A stretch of DNA of 64,000 nucleotides from Rhizophagus clarus (lineage: Eukaryota; Glomeromycota; Glomeromycetes; Glomerales; Glomeraceae). Location: positions 1,842,463 to 1,906,462 of the forward strand of contig BLAL01000246.1 in the NCBI GenBank assembly GCA_015698045.1, in the 5' to 3' direction. Below the pieces are notes generated by a model. The model saw only the letters and a program-made list of their open reading frames with translations. It made no database searches and was not told the DNA's origin. This document shows, piece by piece, positions 26,886 to 38,137 of this stretch. Each line of letters opens with the position of its first letter. Positions within the stretch are counted from its first letter, which is position 1. A program made the position numbers and the translations under genes.

Positions 26886-27331
26886 GTTACAAATCATTTT
26901 TTAAAGATAATACAAGTGGTAAGAGATAGTCTAAACTTAGAAAAAATTACGCATGTGCATGGACTTAATGATGATATAGAATAAAATTTTAATATATCAT
27001 ACAGATCGCTATACATACAATGGTTTATCTAAACTATTCCAATATAAATAATATAATAACAGAGATAAATAATTAATTCAATGCTAGAACTTTCCGGAAA
27101 AGTAGACCTGTCTATACTGCGGATATTACAAAATTTGCCATAACTACCGTAGTTTAGGTTGTCACGATCAGTGTTGTACGTAAAAATTTTTTATTAATAC
27201 GACGTAACATTGTAACGTGCAAAAATAAATATAAGTTCGGATCACTGCCCGTGATACATGTGAAAAGCTCGGATAGTAGTTTGTTTTCATAACCTAAAAT
27301 TTCATAAAAAATCACGTGCGCGTGAACAATA
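26886..27331. other. Crinkler downstream region
   Basis: AT-rich spacer between the Crinkler stop and the next inverted-repeat element. The 119-codon minus-strand frame at 27154-27513 crosses the left terminus of that element and is therefore not a gene. ATCACGTGCGCGTGA-like sequence at 27309-27325 contains a CACGTG core. Confidence 0.4.
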
Positions 27332-28262
27332 CAGTCCCCGGCGAAAGTAATGGCGGTCAGTTTTTTTAATATAACACATAAATTTATAATTAAGTTATGA
27401 ATTTTTTTTTTATTTTCAGAAAGAGGAGTCAAAAATACATATATTTTATTATTTAATAAATATTGGGTTTGACCTCTATCTGTATCAAAACATGCTTCAA
27501 TTTGATTTTGCATGCTATTATCGTTAATAACCTCACTATCAATAACTATGCTATTTTCGAAATTATTTCACAGCTTTCTAAATAAATTGAGAAATAGCTT
27601 GTACTATTTTTTTCCTTTTTTTGCATTACCATTTTCTTAATATACTGCATCAAAAACAAACAAAAATTCTCATTGGAATTTGAGATCTGGGCTTTAAAAT
27701 GAACAAAAAAAAAATCATTATTGAAAGAAAAATTTTAAATATCATGGATATAATTATTTTATATCGTCATAATAAAAAGCTTACCAATGGTCTAAAAAAA
27801 CGTTTGATTAGTCAAAAATACACATATTTCAAAGTTATCATGATGAAAATTAAAAAAAATGTGAAATGATGATCATTTCGATTCTGGCAGTAATTTTTTA
27901 TGATATAAGTTTAGTGTGACACTTTGAATAAAATATTCAGAATTTTGGCATTTTTTGTAAGAAAGGGATACATTGTTTTATAGGAATGCAAAAATTTCCA
28001 GTTCAATTAGAAATTTCCTAAAAGTTTGTTTCATGAAAAAGTTACCAGCTTCATAAGTAGAATTTATTGTAATAGAAACTATTGTGGGTAATAAAACAGA
28101 AATAATGTCAGTAATTGAAATTACTTTTTTTTTATTGCTTTTTAAATGAGCATATCACTGTTCAATTTGGTATAATAAGTAATGATTTAATCGAGGTAGT
28201 AATGAAGTTATAACCAAATTAAGAAGCGGTATTCTCACCGCCATTACTTTCGCCCGGGACTG
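27332..28262. mobile_element. Tc1/mariner-like non-autonomous element, TA target site
   Basis: Both ends read CAGTCCC(C/G)GGCGAAAGTA inward and continue into ATGGCGGT, with 27 of 29 bases matching. TA lies immediately outside both ends (27330-27331 and 28263-28264). A terminus starting CAGT with a TA duplication is the usual signature of the Tc1/mariner superfamily. No transposase frame remains in 931 bp. It ends only 21 bp before the next element starts. Confidence 0.8.
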
Positions 28263-28283
28263 TACTTCTGTACAGTGTACAGA

Positions 28284-29732
28284 CAGGACCCCGGATAATT
28301 ATAATAGAGGTCACATCCGCAGTACTAATTAAAAATCCAATGGAATATACATAAATTTTGCCATATAAATATACATTTTTATCATATGACCTTCTATTGT
28401 ACTATAAATATCCACTTTTATCATATGATCTCATAGTAAATTTTAACGAAAAAAAAAGATTTTGTATTAAAAATATGGATTAACCGGATTATATTATTTT
28501 TAAACTGAAACTAGCCAGAATTTCTCTATTAGATTTAATTTTATAATTTATAATTTTATAACTGCTATAATCTCTGCAGAATATGCATTACTTGTATTAC
28601 TTTCAAAATTATTTTAATAAAAGACCAAATAATTTTTTTAAAAAGATTATATTTATGATTTACTATATAAAGTAATCCTTTGCTAATATTTAATTCTTTT
28701 TACATCACATTACTTCAGTTCTTTTATTGTTAGAATTCTTAAATAAAAGAATAATTGTTATAAAGACCTGCTTTTTAATAAAGATTACATCCCTAGTACG
28801 CACGCATTTTATAAAAATGAAAATAAAAGGCGTTAGTTATATTCTTAAACCAAATTGTTAAGAAAAACATCTCTCTTTTCAAATTTAAGCCAGAAAATTT
28901 GAATCAAATCCTACAAAATAGACAAAAAAGAACATTAGTAATGTTCTCAAACAAAATTATTAAAGAACATCTTTCTCTTTATTACCCATTAAAGAAATTG
29001 CCCCCTTTAAATTTTACCTATTATTCTCTTTTCAAATTTATTTTCAAGTCAAAAGATCCCAATTTGTTTCTACAAAAATAAATAAAACAAAAAGAACATC
29101 AATAACGTTCTTAAAATAAAAAAAATAATAAGTTTAGTAGCTTACTCATTTCTATAGTTCAAGAAAATGAAAATCAAAATTTACCTAAAATAATTTGCAA
29201 ATCTGCAATTACATAACTCTGTATTCTATAATACTAACATTTTAACATATTTTGGCAATTTAAACCTGATGGCAAAACTAAATTTCAATCCAAACATATT
29301 TTAGCGTATGCTGTATATTATTTTGTAATGCTGTAATAAAAAGCTACAAACTCCTGAAAAAAAAGCAATTAGCTATTTCTTGCTTAAACAATTTAATATG
29401 TAAAAAAAATAGAAAAATATCTTAAATTAGCATTAAATTTTTGATCTAGAAAAAAAATCAATGTACAATATCCGTATTAATTTACAGCATTATAGTATGG
29501 CATTACAGCATTATAGTCAAAATATACACTTTATAATAAAGCATTACATATGACCTTAAATATTTATCCAAAATTATATACTTTTTTTACTGTGACCTAA
29601 TTTAGTGATACTCTATTTTTGCATGTAACCTTTACTCAAAATACCCGTTTTTTCATATGACCTTTCTGTTAAAAATGCAAAAAAATATACGTTTTTTACA
29701 TATGACCTTTATTATAATTAACCGGGGTCCTG
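28284..29732. mobile_element. 1.45-kb inverted-repeat element with CATATGACC subterminal repeats
   Basis: Ends read CAGGACCCCGG(A/T)TAATTATA inward, with about 29 of 32 bases matching. TACAGA lies directly outside both ends (28278-28283 and 29733-29738); the duplication could be counted as up to 8 bp (TGTACAGA). CATATGACC or close variants occur near 28385, 28427, 29548, 29656 and 29699, clustered toward the two ends. The interior contains only short open frames such as 28899-29081 without recognisable domains. Confidence 0.8.
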
Positions 29733-29885
29733 TACAGACTGTACTGTTACACAAATTTTAGAATTTGATTGTATTGCACCTGGGGACTGGGGTGATTTCA
29801 CCTGGCCACCTGGGTGATTTAATCAGATATTTTATATTACCCCGTGTAATGTTTGTTTATTTCAGATAATCTGTTTTTTCTTTAG

Positions 29886-30134
29886 GTCCTTTCATTCCTT
29901 TTCTCGGCTCCTTCAAGGTACGTTTTCTTTCCTTTTTTTTATTTTACTTCTTACATTTTGTTTCCTACTAACTTTATTTCGTTTTTTTAGACCCTTTTGT
30001 TCTTTTTGTTTTGCAATTAAGGTATGTCCAGTCTACATGACCCAGATTTCGTGTTTCTTAATTTTATTTTTCATTTCTTACATTTTGTATTTCGTTCTTT
30101 TTAGGTCTTTCGGTTCTTCTCTGCAACTACTAAG
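29886..30134 (+). other. Row of intron-like blocks separating 30-32 nt exon-like blocks
   Basis: Three short blocks (29886-29917, 29991-30021, 30105-30134) each follow a T-rich tract ending in AG and each end in AAG followed by GTA(C/T)G. CTACTAAC branch-like motifs precede the acceptor at 29975 and follow the last block near 30195. Block lengths of 32, 31 and 30 do not preserve one frame, so coding is doubtful. No recognisable first or last exon is visible. Confidence 0.4.
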
Positions 30135-30179
30135 GTATGTTTTTTTTTATTTTTTTTTTATTTTCATTTAACATGTAAT

Positions 30180-30730
30180 TTTCGTTCTCTACTAACTTCA
30201 TTTCTTCTTTTGTTTTATGGGTTTGGTTTTACTTGGTCTCCTGTTTATCTCACTTTTCGTCCCTTTATTTTTTTGTTCTCTTTTCATCTTTTCGTTTCTT
30301 TTGTTCTTTTTATTCTTCCTTTCATTTTTTTCGTTATTTTTATTTCCCCTTTGTTCTTTTCTTTTTTTTTTCGTTCTCACTTCATCCTTTACATACCTCA
30401 TTACTTTTATTTTTTTTTATTCCTACTTCATTTTTTCCATTCTTTTGTACTACCCTTCGTTCCTTTTTTTGTTCCCACCTCATTTTTTTTATTACTTTAC
30501 ATTACACTTCGTTCCTTTCGGTTTTTTTTCATCTTTTTTGTTTCTTTACACTGCTTTTGTTCCTTTCATTTTTTATTCCCCTTCATTCCTTTCACTTTTT
30601 TATTCCCCCTTTGCTCCATTTCATTCCCTCGTCACTTCCCTTTCATTTCTTTTATTTCCTTTCACTCCTCCTATGTTTTTCATTCACCCTCATTCTTTTT
30701 GCCTTTTTTCATTCACATATTCCTAACTAA
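30180..30730. repeat. Long pyrimidine-rich tract
   Basis: The plus strand is almost entirely T and C for about 550 bp, with recurring TTCATTTC and TTTCCTTTC words. Three forward frames stay open over the tract only because stop codons need purines, so they are not genes. Such a tract could form triplex DNA, which is inference. Confidence 0.7.
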
Positions 30731-31723
30731 TATATCCTGTATCACTTGTTATGAATCTGCTTCATAAATTTATCTATTAATATTTTTATACACCATCATT
30801 GTAACTTTTTTTTATTATTCCTATCAAAAAATTTAGTATTTTGGATAGTATGAATTTGTTAAATAAACATGTAATTTACTAAAAATTAATAAATTGTTGT
30901 GCATATTACATTGTGAAAAAATTTTAAATATGTTTATTATATACATTTCAAAAAAATTAGCATTAAGATTTATAATATATCGAAATATTAAAATTTACAG
31001 GAAATATTTAACCAATCAAATTTAATAAATTAATCATAAGTGAAATCACCTGGATGAAATCACTGGTGCAAATTAGCAACATTCTATTTTTTATTATTTA
31101 TTAAAATTTTATTTATTATTTTTTTATCTGTAAAATTTGAAACAATGGAAATAAATATTGACAATTTTAATATATCATATTATTCTATGGAAACTATACT
31201 ACTGATATCATTCTACTAATGAAATTCTTATAAAAGAAAAGCTGATAATTTAAAGTTTAAATATAAAAAGTTCTGCAAGTAATATTAGTAAAATATTTGC
31301 TCAAACAAAAATCATATAGAATGATGAGAAGTTTTAAAGATACACTTAACAAACTCCAACAACTATTGAAACGATATTAATGGTTACTAAAAATCCAATA
31401 ATCTTTAAGCAGCTCGGCCTATTTCTTATATTGGAAATTCCGAATGCAATGCCAAAAAAAGCAAATATCGCTGTGCAAGATACAAAACCATTTTATTAAT
31501 TTAAAAGTTAATTATATTATGATGATATGTCACTATGTTCATGTAATTTTTACAAAATCTAATAGTGACGGCAAGTTTCACTTTGAAATTGAATAATTCA
31601 AAGTTAAAGAAGTTCATATTTCTCATATTTCACATATTTATTGTAAAGGTTAACACCAAAATTTTGTCAATTACATATTTTTTAACATAATAAAATTACT
31701 CCGTCGCGGTTTAAAGTTAACAT
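30731..31723. other. AT-rich spacer, nothing recognised
   Basis: No open frame, repeat pair or promoter pattern stands out. A weak match to the phrase GGTGATTTCACCTGG seen at 29785-29815 recurs as AGTGAAATCACCTGG near 31039-31053. Confidence 0.4.
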
Positions 31724-31974
31724 TTAAGTTCTTGAGGATCTACTTCCACATTGAGGACCTGCGGAGGATTCACAATCAATAACCTGGTCTGCATCACGCT
31801 TGTCTGGTTTTGCATCTGTAAATTAAATTATTATTAAAGAATTCGTTTTAATAATTAACATAAATCTTGTAAAAAAATTGTTTTTTTTTTTTTAATAAAA
31901 GTAAAGAGATAATATAATATACCCGCTAAAATAATAGTGAAGATGAAAATCAACAATAAGCATTTTAATTGCAT
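31724..31974 (-). CDS. 47-residue secreted peptide with signal sequence and Lys-Arg site
   Basis: Two exons (31923-31974 and 31724-31815) join G|AT in phase to 47 residues. The first 17 (MQLKCLLLIFIFTIILA) are a classical signal peptide with cleavage probably after Ala-17 or Ala-19. The remainder starts with a short pro-segment ending PDKR, a typical Kex2-type processing site, which would release a mature peptide of about 24 residues containing two Cys (DADQVIDCESS, then AGPQCGS). The 107-nt intron has GTATAT and TTTACAG ends. A TATATA box lies at 32038-32047. Secretion is well supported by sequence; a role as hormone-like or effector peptide is inference. No paralogue was seen in the window. 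Confidence 0.7.
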
Positions 31975-32037
31975 GACTAGTTTTGCGTGATATTTAATTT
32001 TGTTTATTAATTTGTTTAAAGATCCTTTTTCAAAGTG

Positions 32038-32047
32038 CTTATATAAG
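32038..32047 (-). promoter_or_regulatory. TATA box of the secreted-peptide gene
   Basis: CTTATATAAG, a palindromic TATA element, is centred about 68 bp upstream of the peptide ATG on the minus strand. A CAAAGTG/TTTAAAGATCC stretch lies between it and the start. Confidence 0.5.
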
Positions 32048-32068
32048 AAATTTTCTATAGTAACTCGG

Positions 32069-32403
32069 TTTAGGGTTTAGAACCGGTTGTGATGAATCGG
32101 GTTTAAACCAGTTATCGTTTAAACCCAAATATTTAATTTCTGATTAATCGCTTGAATTTACGAATATAATATAAATTTATCTTGATTAAATTTATCTGTA
32201 GATCGGTTTAAAACCAATATGAAGGCGAAGTACATTGTGCCTTACACCTGAAGAGCTAAGCCTAGAGGTTAGAACCGGTTGCGATAAACCCGATCTACAA
32301 ATTTAATTTATATTCGTAAATTCCATCAGAAAATCAATATTCGGGGTTAAATGATAACCGAGTTTAAACCGATTTTATCGCACCCGATTCTAAACCCTAA
32401 CTA
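32069..32403. mobile_element. Fold-back element with arms of over 100 bp and TTTAGGG ends
   Basis: Left arm (from TTTAGGGTTTAGAACCGG at about 32069) and right arm (reading inward TTAGGGTTTAGAATCGGG from about 32403) are imperfect inverted repeats along roughly 110-140 bp, including the shared GAATTTACGAATATAA and TGTAGATCGG segments. Only about 90 bp separate the arms. The outer edge lies about 22 bp upstream of the TATA box of the secreted-peptide gene. The terminal TTTAGGG resembles telomere repeats but two copies are too few to call a telomere relic. Confidence 0.7.
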
Positions 32404-32599
32404 AGCCACTTTAGATTAATAGGGGACTAATCATTTTGAGAGATTTTTGGTCAATAATAATTATTTCGAACCGCAATCATCCATAGGGTGATTTTTTGCT
32501 ACGTTTTTCTGCATTGTACCATGTTGAAATACGTGCAAAAATTTTAGACATTTAATATATTATATCGATTCACATTTATATTGTTATTAGTAATAAATA

Positions 32600-32764
32600 T
32601 AGTCGACCCTTTTTAGTGAATTTTGATATAACGAATTGCGAATCTACAATTCTCTTTACCGAATATCACGCCTCGGCATTGATTTCCTATATTTTACCGC
32701 ATTATACCAAATTTTCCACTATTCGTTCATAACGAAGGTTGGATGCCTACTTTGTTGCGACTGT
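32600..32764. mobile_element. Possible Tigger/pogo-like miniature remnant
   Basis: The left edge reads TAGTCGACCC after TA and the right edge reads CAGTCGCAAC inward before TA. Interior sequences GATATAACGAATTGCGAAT and TTCGTTCATAACGAAGG form a further loose inverted pair. The ends diverge quickly, so this is a weak call. Confidence 0.35.
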
Positions 32765-33756
32765 AATTAGATACAGTAAGTAATATTGTTAATTTTTAGC
32801 ATATCTAAAAATAGCTAAAGTGTTGTTGTTTAATTTTTATGTACAATGGCCTTTTTTATTTGTATAAAAATAAAAGTTCTGGATAATTATATCTTCAATT
32901 GTAATTATTATCAATAAATATCTATCAATTTTAAAAGAAATAATATTAATTTAAAAGTAACTAATTATATTTCATCTTTTTATTATTAAAAAAATTATAT
33001 ATCATTAATACCTTTATTTATATAACTATATCATATCACAAAAAGATTTAGAAATATGCACAATTTATTATTTACTATTGTATTCTATAGTATACTTTTT
33101 TTATAATAGAATTACCTTTTATAATATAAGATTTAAAAAAAGAAAAAGATAACTCTTTTAAGATAGATAAAGAAAAAAAAAACATATTTAATTTGTATAA
33201 ACATATATATAAGTCGGACAATAAAAATAATAATAATAATAAAAAAAAAAAAAAAAATGATATAATTATTGTATTTAAAAATTTTAGTAATTGAATTTTA
33301 TTCATATTCAGGAAACATACACCAATAATATTTATAATTATATTTATTACTTGCCAAATTAATACTTTTGTGATTATAATAATTTCATAATGTTTTGATT
33401 TTCAATATTTGTCCAACTGTCTATCGTTAATGTTACACTATTTGAAACTTAAGTGAACAATTTAATCGGAATTATCAACTAGCAGAAATTCGCAGAAATG
33501 TGGTTATCAAACGGAAAATGGTTCATCACTAATACATTGTTAACTAATCGAATAATAAAAAATTGTTGTGTCTTTTTTGGTTTTGATTTGCAATATAGTT
33601 TCGCTATCACTTTCATATAAATTATTTTACACTCTTTTGAAAAGAAAACACTTAACTGGGCCATCCAAGATCAAAACCATATGAATTGACATGTGAAAAC
33701 ATGAACGATCATCGAAGATTTTTATTACCATTGCCGGACGCAGTCCAAAACAATGC
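32765..33756. other. AT-rich spacer, nothing recognised
   Basis: Poly-A and (TAA)n stretches near 33220-33255. Small frames at 33075-33305 and 33479-33664 have low-complexity composition and lack splice partners. Confidence 0.4.
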
Positions 33757-33800
33757 GATCCAATCAACGTGACATTTATATTGATTGTACTGATTGGATC
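33757..33800. promoter_or_regulatory. Inverted CCAAT pair upstream of the RasGEF gene
   Basis: GATCCAATCA (33757-33766) and its exact reverse complement TGATTGGATC (33791-33800) are 24 bp apart, 334 bp upstream of the RasGEF ATG. Each contains a CCAAT core, the site of the fungal HAP/NF-Y complex; use here is inferred. Confidence 0.4.
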
Positions 33801-34133
33801 AAGAAAGTAACACGAAATTTGCGTGTTATCTCATACTAAGCTCAAATTTGGAAATTCCTATACATGATCGATTAAAAATTGTCTTTTATGGTTGAGATAA
33901 TTAACATAATTAAGGAGTATGTGTGATTGTGCAACTGAGCTTAATAATAGTTAAAACCAAAAATTAACTCTTTCCCTCCTTAAACAAAATCACATATTTC
34001 TTTACACTCCTTTGAAACCTATGAAACTCCAAATATTTAACTTTATACAGTATACAATACATGTCTAGAAGCTTTATAAGTTAATAGCATGCCACCTCCC
34101 TTTTTTATTTATTTTCGAGTTTATTAATTCTTC

Positions 34134-37100
34134 ATGAGTTTAGAAAAAGCAAAAAATGAAATGTCTCCAATCTTTTTTGTAAGAGCTTTGTATGATTTTG
34201 ATTCAAATGATACTTCGAGCTTATCTTTTAAAACGAATGATATCATACAAGTGCTTATGCAATTAGAGTCTGGCTGGTGGGATGGACTATGTAATGGTGA
34301 ACGCGGCTGGTTTCCTAGTAATTTTGTTACCACATTTGATAAAGAAGGTAACTTGTTGAACGATAATGAAAAAGTAAGTATTAAATAATTTAAAAAAAAA
34401 ATTATTGTTATAGCTGCTAAATACAAAGTTTATTCATTTATAGTTATATGACTGGACTCTTCAACAGACATCAGATGGAGATATATTTTATTATAACATA
34501 AAAACTGGTGAATCATCTTGGAAAGTACCTGCTGATAATGAATCTCCTGCAATAAAAGTTACTACGAGACCTTCAAGACGACTGCCAGAAAATTGGATTC
34601 AAAAATCAACCAAAGATGGTAATGCTTATTTTTTATTATAATGAAAATTAAATCTGAAGACTTATCTTGATTCACTTTTTACCGTTCTTGTAGAAGGTGA
34701 CTTAGAGAAATTTGATCCTGCCGATGAAACAATTGTTACAAATTCTTCAATTCAACAAAAACGTTTACAGCAAAGACAATTTATTGACAACGTAACTATT
34801 AAATATTTTTCATATGATTCATTTTTAATCATAATTATTTATTAATTATTTTTCACATTTAGCTTCCACCAAATCGGAATGTGAAAACTATGGCTCAAGG
34901 GAGAGTACATTGTTTTGATAAATTAAAAGATGAGGTAACGTGGAATCTTGATAATCTGATCAATTAGTAAACAATTTCATATTTATTATCAATTTGAAAT
35001 CATACAATTTTAGATAAAAACCGAAAATAATGAAAGGAGCAGACCAGATGATGAAACGTCAAACGAACAATTGCCTCCAGCTCCTACAGCTAAAATATCG
35101 TATAAATCGAAAAGATTTTCTGATCCTTCAATCTTAATGGTAGAATACCTTACTTGGGACTCTATATCACAGAGTATTGATTTATCCATCCATAACCTTA
35201 ATGTAGCAATCCAAGAAAACATGAAGCAGAATTATCCAGAATGTACTAATGTTATCGTTGGGAATGTTAGGATTATGCTTTACGCTTCCGGTACTGTTGA
35301 AAAAGATTCAATTGCAATTAAAAGAAATAAGAATCTCAAAAATTGTCAGAGAAATATTATGGCTTCACTCTCAAAACTAGTTCTTTCTACAAAAACTGCT
35401 GCGAGTGTATGGTCTCCGCCAGATGCTGCCCAAAAAATGAAAAGTGATGCCAATGAAATTCTAGATGCAGTTCGTGATTTTATTCAAATTGCTCAAAAAA
35501 CTGTCGACATTAGAAGAGTTGACCCAAAAATTATCGAAAGTGCTACAGGTGGTTCGTGGAATGGAAATAATTTAATACAAACACAAACAAATGGGGATGA
35601 ATCAGCGTTACCTCCCATTGTTTCTAGTGCTTCAACTTCTCATACAAATAATTTATCGTATCATTTAACATCTGATCTCATTAATTTACTGGATAATATT
35701 TCTTGCGCCGTGACTCAGTCTATCATATTACTCCTTAACCATGTTAAGAAAGTAATTGATCTTCCTAATTCTTCTAAACCAAGTAAACCAAGTTCTTTTT
35801 CTCCTCAGCTTATTTCACAAACTAAGGAAATTATTACACAAGTTGGACAATTTTTATTTATTATTGAAAATATTGATCTGAAAGACTTGGATGATTCTAG
35901 TTTTGGTACAATAAATGAATTCAATGTTTCTAAACAATCATTATATAATAATATAGCAGGACTAGTTATGTGTATTCAAATGGCTTCTGATCCTTTATTT
36001 CCTTTAAATGCCATGGATAAAATTTTAGATTGTTCAAATATGGTTGATAAGTCTGTTAAAGACATTATTATTATCACAAAATCATTTGTTGTAAAAATTC
36101 AAGAAACGCATTCAAGGAGCCCTAGCACTGTTGAAAATTTTGTAGTTTCGCAATGTATTTCAAATAATTCTCTTGGTCAAACCAATGGGAATAATCCCGA
36201 ACACTTTACAGAAAACAAATCCGTGACTCCTTCATTGGATACTATAAATGTTCCAGTTTCCGAACCATCAAAAACTGTACCTGAGAACGACATTACGACG
36301 AATGATGATTCAACGATAAGTGATAGTAATTTTAGTTCTAATAATGATGATGTTTCGATTTCATCTACTTCAACTAGTAAAGTTACTGGCAAATTACAAA
36401 GATCATATTCTCACCTTTCAACTGATAATTCTTCAACTTCTCAAACTATTTGTGGAAGTAATACAGGAGAGAAGTTACAATCTAAGGTTACGAAAGAAGA
36501 CGTTTCACCTAACGCCGTTCAATCGCAAAAACAGAAAGAGAATAAACCTTGGTTCCTGAATTATGATTATGATACTCCAGAAATGGTATTTAATATGGGA
36601 AGTTCTGTAAAGGGAGGAACCATTAATGCATTGGTTGAAAGATCAACAATGCATGATTTATTGGATTCAAATTTTATTGCAACATTCTTGTTGACATATA
36701 GATCTTTCTGTTCAACAGATGATTTCTTTGATATGTTAGTTAAGAGATTTATGATTCAACCTCCTGAAGGTTTAACTCAATTAGAATTAGAAGTTTGGCA
36801 AGAAAAGAAACAGACACCTGTTAGGTTAAGAGTTTTTAATATTATGAAAACTTGGTTAGAATCTTATTATATAGATGATGATGAAGATTTACGTTGTTTA
36901 GAAAAAATGAAAGAGTTTGCAAGAACAACTATGTATGAACATATGGCTTTTGCCTCTGTGAGTTTATTAAAACTGATTGAGAAAAGAGTATGTATTTTCT
37001 TATACATAAGTTGCATAATTTTTTCCAAAATAATAATCTAATTATTTTCTAATTACAGCAACAACAACGAAAAGATGCTAAATTTAAAGAGTTGATTGTA

Positions 37101-38137
37101 ACCAATTCCTCAGCGCCTCCGCCACCAATTTTACCAAAAAATTTAAAGAAACTCAAATTTTTAGACATAGATCCTTTGGAAATTGCTAGACAATTGACTT
37201 TAATGGAAAGTAAACTATATAATAATATTAAGCCCGTTGAATGCCTAGGTAAAGCTTGGAGCCAAAGTGAAGGTAGTAATATCGCAGCAAATGTTAAGGC
37301 CATTATTTTCAACAGTAATAAGGTAAATTGAAATATTAAACTGATATATATATATACTTTCATTCTGACTAACTAAATAATTTATCAGATAACGGGATGG
37401 GTTGCTGAGTCAGTATTAAACCAGAAAGAGATTAGAAAGAGATGCTTGTATATTAAACATTTTGTTGGAATAGCTGATAAGTGTAGATGTTTAAATAACT
37501 TCAATTCCCTCACTGCTATCGTTTCTGGATTGTATTCTGCTCCAATTCATCGTTTGAAACGTACTTGGGAAATGGTCAATTCAAGAACCGTACAAACACT
37601 GGAATCTCTCAGTAAAATTATGAATTCAACAAAGAATTTTGCTGAATATAGAGAAATGTTACACAGTATAAATCCTCCATGTGTACCATTCTTTGGTAAG
37701 AAATAAAATGAATCATTTTATTTATTTCGATACAATAATAATAATTTGTTTATTTAGGTTTATATTTGACTGATCTTACATTTATTGAAGATGGTAATCC
37801 TGATTTTCTTAAAAGTTCCAATAAATTAATTAACTTTTCAAAACGTATGAAAACAGCCGATGTTATACGTGAAATACAACAATATCAATCTGTTCCTTAT
37901 AATCTTAATCCTGTTAAAGAAATTCAAATGTTTATAAACTGTCATTTAAAGGATAGTAAAGATGTTAAGGATTTATATGAACAAAGTCTTTCTTTAGAAC
38001 CTAGGTAAATTGCTTATTATTATTATTTCTTGATTGTAAAAGAAACAAACGATTAATCAATTTTTTATTTCTTACAAAATAGGGAACGTGAAGATGAAAA
38101 GATAGCTCGTTTATTGCAAGAATCTGGTTTTTTATAA
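34134..38137 (+). CDS. Ras guanine-nucleotide exchange factor with SH3 and WW domains (Cdc25-like)
   Basis: Nine exons (34134-34373, 34444-34618, 34694-34791, 34863-34934, 35014-36987, 37059-37322, 37389-37695, 37758-38004, 38083-38137) join in phase to 1,143 residues. An SH3 domain occupies about 12-72 (FVRALYDFDSND, then SGWWDGL, NGERGWFPSNFV). A WW-type motif follows (YYNIKTGESSWKVP). A Ser/Asn-rich linker leads to RasGEF-N at about 730-840 (GGTINALVERSTMHDLLDSN) and the catalytic RasGEF domain at about 890-1125 (DPLEIARQLTLMESKLYNNI, FNSLTAIVSGLYSAPIHRLK, CVPFFG, YLTDLTFIEDGNPDFL). The order SH3 then C-terminal GEF is that of fungal Cdc25 proteins, which load GTP on Ras at the plasma membrane and feed cAMP or MAPK signalling. 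The catalytic landmarks are intact. An inverted CCAAT pair lies upstream. Confidence 0.95.

Noticed and set aside
27154..27513. 119-codon minus-strand frame
   Set aside because: It runs across the terminus of a Tc1/mariner-like element, so it cannot be an ancestral gene.
30210..30767. Three overlapping plus-strand frames of 165-185 codons rich in Phe, Ser and Leu
   Set aside because: They exist because the strand is nearly pure pyrimidine and cannot form stop codons; there are no domains or splice signals.
32069..32090. TTTAGGGTTTAG as an interstitial telomere repeat
   Set aside because: Only two imperfect units, and they are part of a fold-back element's inverted arms.
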